This document shows positions 17,208-25,482 of a DNA stretch of 64,000 nt, one piece after another. How positions within the stretch are numbered: position 1 is the stretch's first letter; each line of letters begins with the position of its first letter. This DNA comes from Aliisedimentitalea scapharcae (GTDB lineage Bacteria > Pseudomonadota > Alphaproteobacteria > Rhodobacterales > Rhodobacteraceae), in assembly GCF_045277565.1 (NCBI RefSeq), contig NZ_CP123584.1, positions 806,001 through 870,000 of the forward strand, in the 5' to 3' direction. The notes beneath the pieces are model-generated. The model made no database searches and was not told the origin of the DNA. It saw nothing but the letters and a program-made list of their open reading frames with translations. A program made the translations under genes and the position numbers.

Positions 17208-18371
17208 TCAGGCCCAACGACCGGCGAAATCTTCGGGGACCAGCATGTTGTCACGGCCAAGATCGGACACCTTGCGCACGCCGCACAGGCCCATCGAGGT
17301 GTCGAGTTCCTTGTGGATGACCTCCAGCGCCTTGGTGACGCCCTGTTCCCCCATCGCGCCCAGTCCGTAAACATAGGCACGTCCGATATAGGTGCCTTTG
17401 GCACCCAGCGACAGGGCCTTGAGCACGTCCTGGCCAGAGCGGATGCCGCTGTCCAGGTGGACCTCGATCTTGTCTCCCACCGCATCCATGATGGAGGGCA
17501 GGGCACGGATGGCGCTGAGTGCGCCGTCCAATTGGCGCCCCCCATGGTTGGAGACGATAATCGCATCCGCACCGACATTCAGCGCAGCCTTGGCGTCTTC
17601 GGCGTCCAGGATGCCCTTGATGATCAGCGGTCCGTCCCACATTTTGCGAAACTCGCGGATTCGATCCCAATCCAGGGCCTGATCAAAGGCTTCGGCGGTC
17701 CATGTGCTGAGCGACGAAGGATCTTTGACACCCTTGGCGTGGCCGACGATATTGCCAAAGAAGCGCCGTTTGGTTCCCAGCATTCCAAGGCCCCATCGGA
17801 CCTTGGTCATCATGTTGGTGACAGATTTGACAGTGAGTTTGGGGGGAGCCGACAGGCCGTTTTTGAGATCCTTGTGGCGTTGACCCAAAAGCTGAAGGTC
17901 CACGGTGATCACTGCGGCGGAACATTTGGCGTCCTTGGCCCGGTCAAACAGCCGTTGCATGAAATCATCGTCCTTGAGGGTATATACCTGCATCCAGAAC
18001 GGTTTTGACGTGTGTTCGGCGACATCTTCGATCGAGCAGATCGACATGGTGGACAGTGTGTAGGGAACCCCGAAATTCTCAGCAGCGCGGGCGGCTTTGA
18101 TTTCGCCATCGGCGTGCTGCATACCGGTCAATCCAACAGGTGCCAATGCGACGGGCATAGAAACGTCCTGACCGATCATCTGGCTGGCCGTGCTGCGGCC
18201 GGTCATGTCTATTGCCACCCGTTGGCGCAGGCGCAGTAAGTCGAAGTCGGTGGTGTTCTCACGAAAGGTAAGCTCGCTCCAGCTGCCGCTTTCCGCGTAG
18301 TCATAGAACATCCGGGGGACCCGGCGCTGATAGATGCGTTTGAGATCATCAATATTCGTAATCACGGGCAT
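17208..18371 (-). CDS. lldD: FMN-dependent L-lactate dehydrogenase
   Basis: Oxidises L-lactate to pyruvate at the membrane, passing electrons to quinone. 387 residues, family length. VALAPVGLTGMQHADGE and the FMN/active-site motif IIVSNHGGRQLDG, with the catalytic His, identify the alpha-hydroxyacid oxidase family. DSGIRSGQDVLKALSLGA completes the FMN site. It is a single gene; a palindrome 20 bases before its start may be an operator. The D-specific counterpart would be the FAD enzyme at 20.5 kb, which is on acquired DNA. Confidence 0.92.
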   Translation of the reverse strand: MPVITNIDDLKRIYQRRVPRMFYDYAESGSWSELTFRENTTDFDLLRLRQRVAIDMTGRSTASQMIGQDVSMPVALAPVGLTGMQHADGEIKAARAAENFGVPYTLSTMSICSIEDVAEHTSKPFWMQVYTLKDDDFMQRLFDRAKDAKCSAAVITVDLQLLGQRHKDLKNGLSAPPKLTVKSVTNMMTKVRWGLGMLGTKRRFFGNIVGHAKGVKDPSSLSTWTAEAFDQALDWDRIREFRKMWDGPLIIKGILDAEDAKAALNVGADAIIVSNHGGRQLDGALSAIRALPSIMDAVGDKIEVHLDSGIRSGQDVLKALSLGAKGTYIGRAYVYGLGAMGEQGVTKALEVIHKELDTSMGLCGVRKVSDLGRDNMLVPEDFAGRWA

Positions 18372-18391
18372 AGAAGCGATTCCTCTCGAGG

Positions 18392-18410
18392 TGGTAAAGC
18401 TTTTTTACCA
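18392..18410 (-). promoter_or_regulatory. Palindrome upstream of lldD, candidate operator
   Basis: TGGTAAAGCTTTTTTACCA has 7-bp perfect arms (TGGTAAA/TTTACCA) around five bases and ends 20 bases from the lldD ATG. GntR-type lactate regulators (LldR/PdhR group) bind short palindromes with TGGT/ACCA edges, so this is a reasonable operator. No regulator gene is adjacent. Confidence 0.5.
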
Positions 18411-18699
18411 ATATTGACTATAAGACGCAACGCACGAATGGTCGCGGCCGAATTGCGCGGGCCCCGACGACAGGCCGCGGACTCCCGTTTTCCCTTTTAG
18501 ACACGAACAATAGTAGGGAACCCACCCCGGTTCGTTGGGAGGGGTGGTGCCTCGTTTTCACACACGGCCACTAAGGAAGCTGTCCATGGCCAGCGGTCAT
18601 TGTGACCACTGCGAGAGGACGGTTCTTTCACCCATCGCCGGTCCTTCTCCGCAGTCGCCAAGCAATCAGGCAGCAATGCTGAAAGCTGATCTTCAATCA

Positions 18700-18920
18700 G
18701 TGAGGTTTCAGAGGGGCCTGCTGTGGCACCGCATGACAGTTCTGAGCTCAAACTGAAGAACGCTGTGCAGGGTATCAATGGTGGTTTGTGAGGTTTCGGC
18801 TTAAATTTGGGTCACCTTGGTAAAACGTATTCCTGGCAAACAGAATATGGATTTGAACGTTGGTATCAGCAGCGTGATGTTCCTGATGCTCAGCTGGCAC
18901 TTACCTTAGAATGGTTCGAT
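18700..18920 (+). pseudogene. Coding-like remnant cut by IS copy A
   Basis: A plus-strand frame reads VAPHDSSELKLKNAVQGING, then a TGA near 18790, then GFGLNLGHLGKTYSWQTEYG and ERWYQQRDVPDAQLALTLEW, and stops exactly at the left end of the insertion sequence. It looks like protein sequence with one in-frame stop, so I read it as a gene end truncated by the insertion. No family is recognised. The rest of 18421-18700 has no supported gene. Confidence 0.35.
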
Positions 18921-19006
18921 TGTCTGACGTCAGCGCTTATGGGTCCAAATAGGGTTATTTGCTAAGAGAGGGTTTGTTGCTCATCGTAGCCACCGAGGAG
19001 TGGACG

Positions 19007-19510
19007 ATGAGAAAGACAACGAAGAGCCCTGGCGAGAAGATCGTCAAAGATATCAAACGCGGCACGCGCAAGCATTATTCCAGCGAAGAGAAGATCAGGA
19101 TCGTACTGGATGGGCTGCGCGGCGAAGACAGCATTGCCGAGCTGTGCCGTCGTGAAGGGATATCGCAGGGCGTCTACTACAAATGGTCAAAAGACTTCAT
19201 GGAAGCTGGCAAGAAGAGGCTTGCTGGCGACACAGCACGAGCAGCCAACACCGATGAGGTCAAGGCACTCCGCCGCGAGGCAAAGGATCTCAAGGAGGTC
19301 GTCGCAGAGCAGACGCTTGAACTGCGTCTTCTCAAAAAAGCATGCTCGGGGATGGGGACGACCACGAATGAGATATGCCGCATCAGAGAAGCTGGAGATC
19401 ATTCGGCTGGTGGAAGAAAGCCACCTGTCAGCGCGTCGGACACTGGCCAAGCTGGGCATTCCCCGCACCACATTTTACCGCTGGTACGACCGGTATCTGC
19501 AGCGTGGTGA
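19007..19510 (+). CDS. IS3-family transposase OrfA (copy A)
   Basis: A helix-turn-helix protein starting at ATG 19007 (MRKTTKSPGEK) after GAGGAG. The HTH_Tnp_1 segment is HYSSEEKIRIVLDGLRGED with CRREGISQGVYYKWSKDF, then a leucine-zipper-like helix ends at LRLLKK. After the A6 run (19334-19339) the zero frame runs on for about 50 residues of unlikely sequence, whereas the minus-one frame reads KKSMLGDGDDHE-stop, the normal end of this OrfA type. So either one A was lost or slippage gives the true end. Confidence 0.85.
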   Translation: MRKTTKSPGEKIVKDIKRGTRKHYSSEEKIRIVLDGLRGEDSIAELCRREGISQGVYYKWSKDFMEAGKKRLAGDTARAANTDEVKALRREAKDLKEVVAEQTLELRLLKKACSGMGTTTNEICRIREAGDHSAGGRKPPVSASDTGQAGHSPHHILPLVRPVSAAW

Positions 19511-19745
19511 GGCTGGTTTGCAGGATCGATCTCCCAAGCCCAATCACGTTTGGAACCGCGTTCCCGTCGAAGTGAAGCGCAAGGTTGTCGACCTCGCCTT
19601 GAAAGAGACAGAGCTATCGCCCCGCGAGCTGGCCGTGACGTTCACCGATCAAGACCGTTATTTTGTCTCGGAATCTACGGTGTATCGCACCCTCAAAGCC
19701 CATGATCTCATCACCAGCCCGGCGTTCATCGTCTTGAAGGCGGCC
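19368..19745 (+). CDS. IS3-family OrfB, N-terminal part (interrupted, copy A)
   Basis: From ATG 19368 the frame reads MRYAASEKLEIIRLVEESHL, then HTH text (LAKLGIPRTTFYRWYDRY) and the IS3 linker up to FIVLKAA at 19745. Here a 41-nt palindromic insert breaks the frame; this frame then runs on through unrelated residues to a stop near 19955. The catalytic half resumes in another frame at 19784. In intact relatives the two halves are one protein. Confidence 0.75.
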
Positions 19746-19786
19746 CCCTCTCGGCAGATTGCTTTGCAATCGCCTGCCGGGCAATG
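19746..19786 (+). repeat. 41-nt hairpin insert inside orfB (copy A)
   Basis: Between codons for KAA and DEF lie 41 extra bases containing CGGCA-GATTGC-TTT-GCAATC-GCC-TGCCG (19752-19779), a hairpin with a three-base bulge. 41 is not a multiple of three, so the reading frame shifts. The insert ends in ATG (19784-19786), which gives the catalytic half its own start. The same insert is at 36647-36687 in copy B. Confidence 0.8.
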
Positions 19787-20389
19787 GATGAGTTCCAGCA
19801 TAAGACAACTGGTATCAACCAGCTTTGGCAGACAGACTTCACCTACATCAAGGTTCTGGGCTGGGGCTGGTTCTATCTCAGCACGGTCCTGGACGATTAC
19901 AGTCGCTACATCGTCTCTTGGAAGCTCTGCACGAACATGCGGACAGAAGATGTAACGGACACACTGGAATTGGCGCTACAGGCGTCTGGCTGTGATCAAA
20001 TCCACGTCGTTCATAAGCCGCGTCTTCTTAGCGACAACGGCTCCAGTTATGTCTCAGGCGACTTGGCCGAATGGCTAAAGGACAAAGGTATGAAGCACGC
20101 GCGCGGTGCGCCATATCATCCGCAAACGCAGGGCAAAATCGAACGATGGCATCAAACCCTTAAGAACCGCATCCTGCTGGAAAACTACTTCTTACCGGGT
20201 GACCTCGAAGCTCAGATCGAAGCCTTCGTCGACCACTACAATCACCAGCGCTTCCACGAGAGCATCAACAACGTCACACCCGCCGACGTCTACTTCGGGC
20301 GCGACAAAGCCATTCTAAAACAACGTGAAAGGATCAAACGGAAAACACGCGAAGCGCGACGCTTGCATCACCGCCAGCACGCCGCATAA
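19784..20389 (+). CDS. IS3-family transposase catalytic domain (rve, copy A)
   Basis: 201 residues with an intact DD(35)E centre: Asp18 in WQTDFTY, Asp84 in LLSDNGSSY and Glu120 in GKIERWHQ. The end YNHQRFHESINNVTPADVYF is typical of IS3-group OrfB. The only start is the ATG supplied by the hairpin insert, with no good ribosome site. The near identity of copies A and B shows that recent mobility is likely, so the split enzyme, or a bypass of the insert, may still function. Confidence 0.85.
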   Translation: MDEFQHKTTGINQLWQTDFTYIKVLGWGWFYLSTVLDDYSRYIVSWKLCTNMRTEDVTDTLELALQASGCDQIHVVHKPRLLSDNGSSYVSGDLAEWLKDKGMKHARGAPYHPQTQGKIERWHQTLKNRILLENYFLPGDLEAQIEAFVDHYNHQRFHESINNVTPADVYFGRDKAILKQRERIKRKTREARRLHHRQHAA

Positions 20390-20464
20390 TCAAACCAAAC
20401 AGATGAGCCAAACTCTCTCTTAGTTTAGGCAGCCACTGGTTCCAAAAACTCTGACGACGGACAA

Positions 20465-20513
20465 ACCACCGAGGAGTGGACGATGAGAAAGACAACAAAG
20501 ACACCCGGCGAGA
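20465..20513 (+). mobile_element. Remnant of a sister IS3 element
   Basis: Directly after the right end of copy A, CCACCGAGGAGTGGACGATG and the next bases repeat the orfA start of the same IS (compare 18990-19040) with about four differences, giving MRKTTKTPGE instead of MRKTTKSPGE. It breaks off after about 49 bases. So a second, slightly divergent copy was present here and was mostly deleted. Confidence 0.75.
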
Positions 20514-20536
20514 TCAACCACTTTCCCTATGATGTG

Positions 20537-21922
20537 TCAGTTGATGTCGACGGTTTTTCCCGGGTTCATGATATTCTCCGGATCCACCGCACGCTTCAAC
20601 GTCGCCATTAGCGCATAGGCTGCGCCGTGTTCTTCGACCATGTATTTCTTCTTGCCCGTACCGACGCCATGCTCGCCGGTTACGGTCCCGCCAAAAGACA
20701 ATGCGACTCGGTTTACATCAGATGCAAGCTGCTTGGCTTTTGTCAGTTCCTCGGGATCGTTGGGGTCAAACAGGATCAACAGGTGAAAATTGCCGTCCCC
20801 CACATGCCCAACGATTGGGGCGATCAAACCAGCCTCGTCGATAATCTCCTTGGTGCGAACGATGCAGTCCGCCAGTTCCGAGATGGGGACACAGCAATCA
20901 GTGACAACGCTCTCGCAGCCTTTGCGAAGGGACTTCCCCGCGTAATAGGCGTTATGCCGAGCCGCCCACAGGCGAGCGCGATCCTCGGCCTTTGTGGCCC
21001 ACGCGAAGTCCGAAGCGCCGAATTCCTCACCGACACCTTCGAAAAGCTCCACCTGCTCCTTCACGCTGGCGTCTGAACCATGAAATTCCAGAAAAAGATG
21101 GGGTTTTTCTGGCAGATTCAGATCCTGATTGAAGATGTTCATCCCTTTCATCTGGACCTCATCCAGCAATTCGATCCTGGCCATTGGAATACCCATCTGG
21201 ATGGCCATGATGACGCTATTAACGGCGGCGTCGACCGTTTCAAATCCGCAGGTGGCGGCAAGTATCGTCTCTGGTTGGCCGAACAGGCGCACTGTCAGCC
21301 GTGTAATGATCCCAAGCGTGCCTTCTGAGCCGACAAAGAGATGCGTAAGATCATAGCCGGCCGAGGATTTTCGCGCCCGCGATCCAGTTTCGATTATCGT
21401 GCCGTCGGGCAAAACAACTTCTAGCGCCAAGACATTCTCGCGCATCGTGCCGTAGCGAACCGTGTTCGTGCCTGATGCGCGTGTGGCAGCCATCCCGCCA
21501 AGCGTCGCATCGGCGCCAGGGTCGACGGTGAACATCAAACCGGTGGCGCGCAGCTCCTGGTTTAGCTGTGTGCGTGAAACCCCAGGCTGCACAACCGCGT
21601 CGAGATCGCTTTCATGGATTTCGAGAATCTTGTTCATCCGGCTGGTATCAACACTGATCCCGCCATGGGTCGGGATGACGTGACCCTCCAGTGATGTGCC
21701 GATACCGAACGGCACCACCGGCACCCTATGTTGTGCGCAAATCTTCACAATCGCCGAAACCTCTTGGGTGCTTTCCGGAAACGCGACTGCGTCTGGCAAA
21801 GCGGGTTCGGAATAGGCCTCATCCCTGCCGTGGATTTCCCGGATGGACTCGCCGGTGGACAGACGATCTCCTAGCAGGTCTTTCAAGGCGGCAATAGCCA
21901 AAGCCGTATTGTGCTGTGTCAT
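20537..21922 (-). CDS. FAD-linked D-2-hydroxyacid (D-lactate/glycolate-type) dehydrogenase
   Basis: 461 residues of the GlcD/D-lactate dehydrogenase family. The N-terminal FAD-binding domain includes VVPFGIGTSLEGH and DPGADATLGGMAATRASGTN; the C-terminal substrate domain has VGHVGDGNFHLL with metal-binding His and ends with GTVTGEHGVGTGKKKYM. No iron-sulfur cysteine pattern is seen. It oxidises a D-2-hydroxyacid to the 2-oxoacid with a quinone or cytochrome acceptor. It is the last gene of the malonate-type operon, 51 bases after the synthetase gene. Substrate unknown; D-lactate is the default, and a malonate-related hydroxyacid is an inference only. Confidence 0.88.
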   Translation of the reverse strand: MTQHNTALAIAALKDLLGDRLSTGESIREIHGRDEAYSEPALPDAVAFPESTQEVSAIVKICAQHRVPVVPFGIGTSLEGHVIPTHGGISVDTSRMNKILEIHESDLDAVVQPGVSRTQLNQELRATGLMFTVDPGADATLGGMAATRASGTNTVRYGTMRENVLALEVVLPDGTIIETGSRARKSSAGYDLTHLFVGSEGTLGIITRLTVRLFGQPETILAATCGFETVDAAVNSVIMAIQMGIPMARIELLDEVQMKGMNIFNQDLNLPEKPHLFLEFHGSDASVKEQVELFEGVGEEFGASDFAWATKAEDRARLWAARHNAYYAGKSLRKGCESVVTDCCVPISELADCIVRTKEIIDEAGLIAPIVGHVGDGNFHLLILFDPNDPEELTKAKQLASDVNRVALSFGGTVTGEHGVGTGKKKYMVEEHGAAYALMATLKRAVDPENIMNPGKTVDIN

Positions 21923-21973
21923 ACCAATTCCCTATTTCTCATTTGAATGTTCGATCAGCTTTGTCGGCGCGCT

Positions 21974-23497
21974 TTACTGGAAAACCCCGTCATAAGCCTC
22001 GCGCAGAACGTTTTTCTGCACTTTGCCCATGGCGTTGCGTGGCAGGGCTTGGACAAACTCGATGCGCTTGGGTTGTTTGAAGCGGGCCAGATTATCTTTG
22101 ATCATGTTGGAGACGTCTTTCGCCGAAATCTCGACACCATCCTGGGCGACAATGACCGCCAAGACGGCTTCGCCAAAATCCTTGTGCGGGACACCAATGA
22201 CCGCGCTTTCAACGACGCCCGGCAGATCGTCGATCACCAGTTCGATTTCTTTGGGATAAATGTTGTAGCCGCCCGATATGATCAGGTCTTTTCCGCGTCC
22301 AACGATGTGAACATAACCGTCTGTGTCGATGCGCCCAAGATCACCAGTGATGAAAAACCCATTGTCGCGCAACTCTTCCGCAGTTTTATCAGGCATCTTC
22401 CAATAGCCTGCAAATACGTTGGGCCCGCGCACTTCCAGCACGCCGATTTCACCCTGCGGCAAGGGCGCGCCAGTTGCCGGATCGGTGACGATCACCTCAA
22501 CCCCTGGCAATGGGAACCCCACCGTTCCGGCGCGTCTATCGCCGTCATATGGGTTCGAGGTGTTCATGTTGGTTTCGGTCATCCCATAGCGCTCCAGAAT
22601 CGCGTGTCCGGTCACATCGCGCCAGTGATCATGTGTTTCGGCCAGCAATGGAGCCGAGCCGGATACGAACAGACGCATGTTGACTGAAGCCTTGCCCAGC
22701 CCTTCGGTTTCAAGAAGGCGCACATAAAAGGTCGGCACGCCCATCAAAACCGTGGCGTCCGGCATGTAACCAAGGATGTCATCGGCATCGAACTTGGACA
22801 TGAAGATGCAGGACGATCCGGCCAAAAGCGTGATATTTGTTGCAACGAATAAGCCGTGCGTGTGAAAAATCGGCAAGGCGTGGATCAGGACATCATCCGC
22901 GCTGAAGTGCCAGCTGTCTTTGAGTGTCTGCGCGTTCGACGCCAGCGCCCGATGCGTCAGCATGGCCCCTTTGGAGCGTCCCGTCGTGCCCGAGGTATAG
23001 AGGATTGCGGCCAGATCGTCGGGCCCGCGCGGGGCGGGCGTGAACCCGGGGGCTGCTGCATCGCGTCGCTCTGGCAGCGATCCGCCTTCATCAGCGCCAA
23101 TGGTCAGAACTTGGGCCACACCTGCGTCTTTTGCGACAGTTGATAGCTCATCTTCGCACTTTGGATCGCAGACAAAAATCCACGGCTTCGCATCGGTCAG
23201 GAAATAGGTGATCTCGGAAGCAGTATAAGCTGTGTTGAGGGGCAGAAACACTCCCCCTGCCAGAACTGTTGCAACGTAAAGCTCTAACATTGCCTGCGTC
23301 TTTGGGGCCTGCACGGCCACGCGGTCGCCGGGCTTTACGCCTGCGTCCACCAAGGCCTGCGCCATACGTTCGGCGTTGGCGAAAAACGCCTTGTACGAGA
23401 CCTCTTCGCCGGTCTGATGATTGTGCAGAAACAGGCTGTTTTCAGCGCCTAGGCTTGCTGCACGCAATTTCTCGGCCAAGTGGTTTGCGTGATACAT
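21974..23497 (-). CDS. matB: Malonyl-CoA synthetase, MatB type
   Basis: Activates malonate to malonyl-CoA with ATP and CoA. 507 residues of the acyl-CoA synthetase superfamily. The P-loop is LYTSGTTGRSKGAMLTHRAL, the A5 region RYGMTETNMNTSNPYDGDRR closely matches MatB proteins, and the A8-A10 motifs TGDLGRIDTDGYVHIVGR and GYNIYPKEIE with the late catalytic Lys (NAMGKVQK) are intact. It is 11 bases after the malonyl-CoA decarboxylase gene, which would convert its product to acetyl-CoA and CO2. Confidence 0.93.
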   Translation of the reverse strand: MYHANHLAEKLRAASLGAENSLFLHNHQTGEEVSYKAFFANAERMAQALVDAGVKPGDRVAVQAPKTQAMLELYVATVLAGGVFLPLNTAYTASEITYFLTDAKPWIFVCDPKCEDELSTVAKDAGVAQVLTIGADEGGSLPERRDAAAPGFTPAPRGPDDLAAILYTSGTTGRSKGAMLTHRALASNAQTLKDSWHFSADDVLIHALPIFHTHGLFVATNITLLAGSSCIFMSKFDADDILGYMPDATVLMGVPTFYVRLLETEGLGKASVNMRLFVSGSAPLLAETHDHWRDVTGHAILERYGMTETNMNTSNPYDGDRRAGTVGFPLPGVEVIVTDPATGAPLPQGEIGVLEVRGPNVFAGYWKMPDKTAEELRDNGFFITGDLGRIDTDGYVHIVGRGKDLIISGGYNIYPKEIELVIDDLPGVVESAVIGVPHKDFGEAVLAVIVAQDGVEISAKDVSNMIKDNLARFKQPKRIEFVQALPRNAMGKVQKNVLREAYDGVFQ

Positions 23498-23508
23498 GGA
23501 ACGCCCTT

Positions 23509-24798
23509 TTACCCTTTGCTCAGTGCGGTGACGCGTGGTGATGCCGAGACATCGTGATCGCTTGCGTAGGCCTGATGGTTTTGTTCGATCGTCTCACCGT
23601 CATAAAGATAGTTGACCATCACGCCCCACGAATTTTCGGTGCCGCGCAGGCTTAGGTCCGCGCCCGGATGAATGCGCAACAGGGTGGCCCCGTTGCCGAG
23701 GTGAAAATGGGCCACCGGGTCGGCTACCGTGCCCGACGCCCTTTTGGCTTGCGTCAGAAAACGCGCTGCAAGCTGGGTGATGAAGTCATCTTGCGGCAGG
23801 TCGTGTTCGCCAAGCTCGCTTAGCGTCTCCTTGTCGGTATCGCTTAGCAAGGCGTCACCGTTCAGCAAGGATTGCTCGGCCCATTTCCTAAGGCCCGGCA
23901 CCGGCGACAGCGTGACGAATGTCTTTAGGTTCGGGCGCAATTTTTGCAGCTCCGCGACCACCTGTTTGATCAGGAAGTTGCCGAATGACACGCCGCTCAG
24001 CCCCGCGTGGCAATTGGAGATCGAATAAAAGGTCGCAACCGTGGCGGTGTCGAGATCGGTCTGCTTGCGATCGATCGCAAGGATTGGCCCGATTGCATTC
24101 GGAACCTCGCTCAGCAAAGCGACTTCAACAAAGATCAGTGGATCGTCTGGCATCGCGGGGTGGAAAAAGGCGAAGAGCATCCGGTCAGGATCCCCGACGC
24201 GCTGGCGCAAATCATCCCAGTCAGCGATTTCGTGGACCGCCTCGTATGTGATGATCTTTTCCAGAATTTGCGCCGAGGTTGACCAATTGATCTGCCGCAT
24301 CTCAAGAAAGCCGCGGTTGAACCAAGACGCAAAGAGGTGCTGAAAGTCCGAATCCAGCCCGCGCAGCTGTGGGTTCTGTTTCGCAAGCGCGAGCAAATCA
24401 GCCCTCATCGCGACCAATTCAGCAGTTGCCCCAGGAACGCGGTTGATGGTGCGGATCAACTCTTGGGTTTGCGGCTCTGCCACGAAATGCAGTGCGCGTG
24501 CAGCGTCGATGTCTCCGGGGGTCCAATCGGCGACGGCTGCGCTCAGCGCTGCATCATCGGGCCCGAATTCCTGGCTGACAGCGGAAAAGAAGGCCGCCTT
24601 TTCTGCGACGTCTGCCGCCGCGTAAATGTCGAGGATTTGGCGCGATATCTTCAGCCCCTCAGCCTCGCTTACGTCGCGGACCAGGGAATGACACAGCGAT
24701 ATCAGGCTGGCTGCGGTATCTTCTACTGCTTGTGTCCGGCTGCGACCCGCCCCCGCGATCCTTGCAAGGATCTCGCTTAAAAAGCTCTGCTGCGTCAT
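23509..24798 (-). CDS. matA: Malonyl-CoA decarboxylase
   Basis: Decarboxylates malonyl-CoA to acetyl-CoA. 429 residues, the bacterial MCD length, with an N-terminal helical domain and a C-terminal GNAT-like catalytic domain. The conserved SNCHAGLSGVSFGNFLIKQV segment holds the active-site Ser (about residue 268), and VAHFHLGNGA holds the catalytic His (about residue 365). The pairing with MatB defines a malonate degradation route. Symbols matA/mcd are both used in the literature. Confidence 0.94.
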   Translation of the reverse strand: MTQQSFLSEILARIAGAGRSRTQAVEDTAASLISLCHSLVRDVSEAEGLKISRQILDIYAAADVAEKAAFFSAVSQEFGPDDAALSAAVADWTPGDIDAARALHFVAEPQTQELIRTINRVPGATAELVAMRADLLALAKQNPQLRGLDSDFQHLFASWFNRGFLEMRQINWSTSAQILEKIITYEAVHEIADWDDLRQRVGDPDRMLFAFFHPAMPDDPLIFVEVALLSEVPNAIGPILAIDRKQTDLDTATVATFYSISNCHAGLSGVSFGNFLIKQVVAELQKLRPNLKTFVTLSPVPGLRKWAEQSLLNGDALLSDTDKETLSELGEHDLPQDDFITQLAARFLTQAKRASGTVADPVAHFHLGNGATLLRIHPGADLSLRGTENSWGVMVNYLYDGETIEQNHQAYASDHDVSASPRVTALSKG

Positions 24799-24897
24799 CG
24801 AGATCAGTCCTCTGAATGAATCAAGTTCGGATCAAGGGTCCACATGGCACCCGACAATCACTCCAAACGTGTTCTCGTTCTTGATTAGTCAAATCGT

Positions 24898-25425
24898 TCA
24901 ATCGAGCTGAGCGCCCGTTTCATCCAAAACGTCATCCCCAGCCCAACGGGCGAAAAGATGGATGAGAATGATGATCATGGACAGGGGCACGGCCACTGAT
25001 ATCCACACCATTGGTATCCCAAGGGTATCAGCTGTCAGCCCCGATTGGCGCGCAAGGTAGCCCTTTGCGAAACCGCCCCGCAGGCCGATGAAGCAGAAAT
25101 AAACCACAGGCAAGACAAAGATCAGCACCGCCGCGCTTTGGATCACGTCCGCGAGATACCCCAGGTAGTTAGGGCGTTTTGGAAAGACGCTGTCCATCAG
25201 AACAGCATCCGAGCGTGTCTTGAAGGACAGGGTCGCGCCCAGCAATCCGGTCCAGACCATTGCATAGCGGGCGACATCTTCGGTCCAGACGGGAGGAGAA
25301 GAGAAGACATAACGCGCGATAATCTGCACGACGACCGTCAGGAACATCACACAGACCGCAAACACAGCCACGCGACGCATGATCAAGTGCAGGCGGTCGC
25401 TGGTGCTGATGATGAAATGTCGCAT
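24898..25425 (-). CDS. TRAP transporter small membrane subunit (DctQ type)
   Basis: About 175 residues from ATG 25425 (GGAGACGCC ribosome site), with four hydrophobic segments, including VFAVCVMFLTVVVQIIARYVF, first residues excepted, and WISVAVPLSMIIILIHLF. PPVWTEDVARYAMVWTGLLG is the conserved DctQ motif. It works with the large subunit DctM and the periplasmic DctP. The operon order here is M-P-Q rather than the frequent P-Q-M. Confidence 0.9.
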   Translation of the reverse strand: MRHFIISTSDRLHLIMRRVAVFAVCVMFLTVVVQIIARYVFSSPPVWTEDVARYAMVWTGLLGATLSFKTRSDAVLMDSVFPKRPNYLGYLADVIQSAAVLIFVLPVVYFCFIGLRGGFAKGYLARQSGLTADTLGIPMVWISVAVPLSMIIILIHLFARWAGDDVLDETGAQLD

Positions 25426-25482
25426 CTGGCGTCTCCGGTTAGGCAAGAGGCGGGCCACGTCATGCGGCCCGCCCATATCAGT

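Larger units (their letters stand above)
18921..20463 (+). mobile_element. IS3-family insertion sequence, copy A
   Basis: A 1,543-bp element bounded by imperfect inverted repeats: left TGTCTGACGTCAGCGCTTAT, right (complement) TGTCCGTCGTCAGAGTTTTT, both with the TG..CA ends of IS3-type elements. It contains orfA and an orfB split by a 41-nt hairpin. Copy B at 35822-37364 has the same length and orientation; reading them side by side I see only about three base differences (for example near 18952, 19112 and the orfB end). No direct target duplication is present (CGAT on the left, AACC on the right), which suggests rearrangement after insertion. Confidence 0.93.
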
